From the NCBI GenBank assembly GCA_022424805.1, contig JAKMGR010000650.1, positions 1 through 5,667 on the forward strand: a stretch of DNA of 5,667 bases. The letters are read 5' to 3'. Within the stretch, counting starts at the first letter, position 1. Each line of letters starts with the position of its first letter. Below the pieces are notes generated by a model that did not search any database, was not told the origin of the DNA, and was given only the letters and a program-made list of their open reading frames with translations. The stretch comes from Verrucomicrobiales bacterium. Its GTDB lineage: Bacteria > Verrucomicrobiota > Verrucomicrobiia > Verrucomicrobiales > DEV007. Of the stretch, positions 4,373 through 5,667 are shown piece after piece. The position numbers were made by a program, and so were the translations under genes.

Positions 4373-5551
4373 ATGAAACACGATCCCGCTCTCGACCTAG
4401 AAAAGACGTTTCTCTCCTACGCCCAAGCCTATTGGGCTGACCGCGGTGTATCGGATGATGAGTGGAACAGCCACACCTGGCAGTTGAAAAATCGGATCAC
4501 GACGCTGGAACAGCTGGAGGAGCATCTCGAACTCAGCGAAAAAGAGCGCAGTGGAGTGCTGCTGTCCGGCACGAAATTGGCAATGGCAATTACCCCCCAT
4601 TTCTTTAACCTGATTGATCGGGAAGACCCAGAGTGCCCCATTCGTCGCCAAGTCATTCCCCGGGTGGAGGAAACATGGACATCGCCGTACGAAATGGCGG
4701 ATCCCTGCGGCGAAGACGACTCCATGCCTGTTCCCGGGCTCGTCCACCGTTACCCTGACCGCGTTCTTTTCCTCGTAACCGATCGCTGTGCTGCCTACTG
4801 CCGCTACTGCACCCGGAGTCGAGTGGTGTCAGGAGCTGGAGAGCAGGAACTGGAAACCGACCACGAAGCAGCATTTCGTTATCTCGAAGAACATACTGAA
4901 ATCCGCGATGTCCTACTCTCCGGCGGTGACCCCCTTCTTTTCTCGGATAAGAAACTGGAGAAAATCCTCGAGCGTCTTCGCTCCATCAAGCACATCGAAT
5001 TTCTTCGCATCGGCTCACGCGTGCCCATTTTCCTCCCACAACGCATTACTCCGGAGCTTTGCGAGATGTTGCAAAAATACCATCCCCTTTTCCTCAGCGT
5101 GCACGTGAATCACCCGCGCGAACTGACACTCGAGGTGAAGGAAGGGCTCGAACGTCTCGCCAACCACGGAGTTCCCATGGGGAATCAATCAGTCTTTCTG
5201 CGAGGCGTAAACGACGATGTCGAGACGATGAAAACACTCGTTCACAAACTTCTGATGTGTCGAGTCCGCCCCTACTACCTCTACCAACTCGATCTCATCC
5301 AGGGATCATCTCACCTGCAGGCCCCCGTCGCGAAAGGTATCGAGATCATCGAGGGCCTGCGCGGACACACAACCGGATACGCCATTCCCCAATTTGTGAT
5401 TGATGCTCCGGGCGGCGGTGGAAAGGTCCCCGTCAATCCCGACTACGTCCTCCAGCAAAACAGCGAACGCGTCGTAATCCGAAACTTCGAGGGCAAGACT
5501 TTCGAATATCCCGAACCAGCCGTTCAGCCCGATCCGTTGCTGGATTATTGA
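4373..5551 (+). CDS. kamA: Lysine 2,3-aminomutase (radical SAM, PLP-dependent)
   Basis: This 392-residue cytosolic enzyme interconverts L-lysine and L-beta-lysine using a 4Fe-4S cluster, S-adenosylmethionine and pyridoxal phosphate. The cluster motif CxxxCxxC is Cys139, Cys143 and Cys146; SGGDP (183-187) contacts SAM; PGGGGK (346-351) carries the PLP lysine, Lys351. Arg148, Asp307 and Asp344 correspond to Arg134, Asp293 and Asp330 of the Clostridium subterminale enzyme, all at a constant offset of 14. The two Asp residues recognise the lysine side-chain amine and argue against glutamate 2,3-aminomutase. The C-terminal part (FVIDAPGGGGKVPVNPDYV and onward) is present, unlike in the shorter EpmB, but the structural zinc cysteines are absent. 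Known uses of beta-lysine are the osmolyte N-acetyl-beta-lysine, for which an ablB acetyltransferase would be needed, and lysine catabolism; no partner gene is visible. The ATG at 4373 is the only plausible start; the nearest AGGAG is 25 nt away. Probably controlled by the divergent regulator. The stop overlaps the converging gene. Confidence 0.93.
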   Translation: MKHDPALDLEKTFLSYAQAYWADRGVSDDEWNSHTWQLKNRITTLEQLEEHLELSEKERSGVLLSGTKLAMAITPHFFNLIDREDPECPIRRQVIPRVEETWTSPYEMADPCGEDDSMPVPGLVHRYPDRVLFLVTDRCAAYCRYCTRSRVVSGAGEQELETDHEAAFRYLEEHTEIRDVLLSGGDPLLFSDKKLEKILERLRSIKHIEFLRIGSRVPIFLPQRITPELCEMLQKYHPLFLSVHVNHPRELTLEVKEGLERLANHGVPMGNQSVFLRGVNDDVETMKTLVHKLLMCRVRPYYLYQLDLIQGSSHLQAPVAKGIEIIEGLRGHTTGYAIPQFVIDAPGGGGKVPVNPDYVLQQNSERVVIRNFEGKTFEYPEPAVQPDPLLDY

Positions 5552-5667
5552 TTGAAATCCGCGTGGTAGAGCGAAATCAGAACGGGAATCAATACGACGA
5601 GGATTGATCCCGCAATCCGCGCGACGTTTTTCCCTGCTTTGCCCGTCGTCTTTTCGCGGAACGGTTT
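5545..5667 (-). CDS. C-terminal end of a probable membrane protein (cut by window edge)
   Basis: On the minus strand a frame is open from the right edge for 40 codons to a TAA at 5545-5547. It begins with a basic stretch (KPFREKTTGKAGKNVAR) and continues with a hydrophobic segment, IAGSILVVLIPVLISLY, which looks like a membrane helix, then ends HADFNQ. The pattern of positive charges followed by one helix and a short tail is that of the last helix of an inner-membrane protein. Its stop lies inside the final codons of kamA, giving a 7-bp tail-to-tail overlap. Forty open codons can occur by chance (roughly one in seven), so the call relies on the hydrophobic pattern and on the absence of any other feature after kamA. 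The family cannot be identified. Confidence 0.5.
   Translation of the reverse strand, partial: KPFREKTTGKAGKNVARIAGSILVVLIPVLISLYHADFNQ

Noticed and set aside
4373..5551. EpmB (EF-P lysine aminomutase) or glutamate 2,3-aminomutase
   Set aside because: EpmB is shorter and lacks the C-terminal part found here. Asp307 and Asp344 match the lysine-binding pair, whereas the glutamate enzyme has Lys and Asn there.
1..5667. CRISPR array, tRNA or rRNA, attachment site or replication origin
   Set aside because: No regularly spaced repeats, no cloverleaf-like segments in the short gaps, no integrase and no clusters of DnaA-like boxes were seen.

Overview
The window holds seven protein-coding genes, six complete or nearly certain and one cut by the right edge, plus several short regulatory candidates. 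No rRNA, tRNA, CRISPR array or complete mobile element is visible. Gene order and strand: Lrp/AsnC regulator (-), 6-phosphofructokinase (-), small HTH protein with a histone-H1-like tail (-), six-helix membrane protein (+), Nudix hydrolase (-), winged-helix regulator (-), lysine 2,3-aminomutase (+), and the tail of a membrane protein (-). Intergenic gaps are short; the longest is 277 bp, between the winged-helix regulator and the aminomutase.

The source is a bacterium of middling GC content. The 111-residue protein at 1750-2085 (transposase-type HTH, Lys/Ala/Ser linker, leucine zipper) resembles proteins I associate with Verrucomicrobiota, especially the Opitutia. The rarity of clear Shine-Dalgarno sites is compatible with that. 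The assignment is an inference and not secure.

Region 1 (22-1611, minus strand) is a probable two-gene unit. It encodes a phosphofructokinase whose active-site pair (Gly115, Lys135) predicts ATP use, followed 30 bp later by an Lrp/AsnC regulator of the YugG/AlaR type. Regulators of that type usually sit beside an aminotransferase gene, which could lie just beyond the left edge. Region 2 (1696-2141) is the HTH/basic-tail protein with its own promoter candidate and a convincing Rho-independent terminator separating it from the phosphofructokinase gene.

Region 3 (2159-2814) is a membrane protein of unknown function. It is preceded by an 18-codon reading frame that has the best ribosome-binding site in the window and whose stop overlaps the membrane gene's start (TAATG), so it may be a leader peptide. 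The membrane gene then runs tail-to-tail into the Nudix gene with a 46-bp overlap.

Region 4 (2769-5551) is a divergent pair of units. A SufR/ArsR-superfamily regulator and a COG4112-type Nudix hydrolase form one unit. Lysine 2,3-aminomutase is transcribed the other way. The shared 277-bp region carries a sigma70-like promoter, a 20-bp-scale inverted repeat pair, a perfect 16-bp palindrome and mutually exclusive hairpins in the aminomutase leader, which makes it the most structured stretch here. The aminomutase ends inside a converging membrane-protein gene.

No complete undescribed system is evident. The best leads are the leader peptide of the membrane gene, the structured aminomutase leader with its neighbouring regulator, and the HTH/zipper/H1-tail protein.
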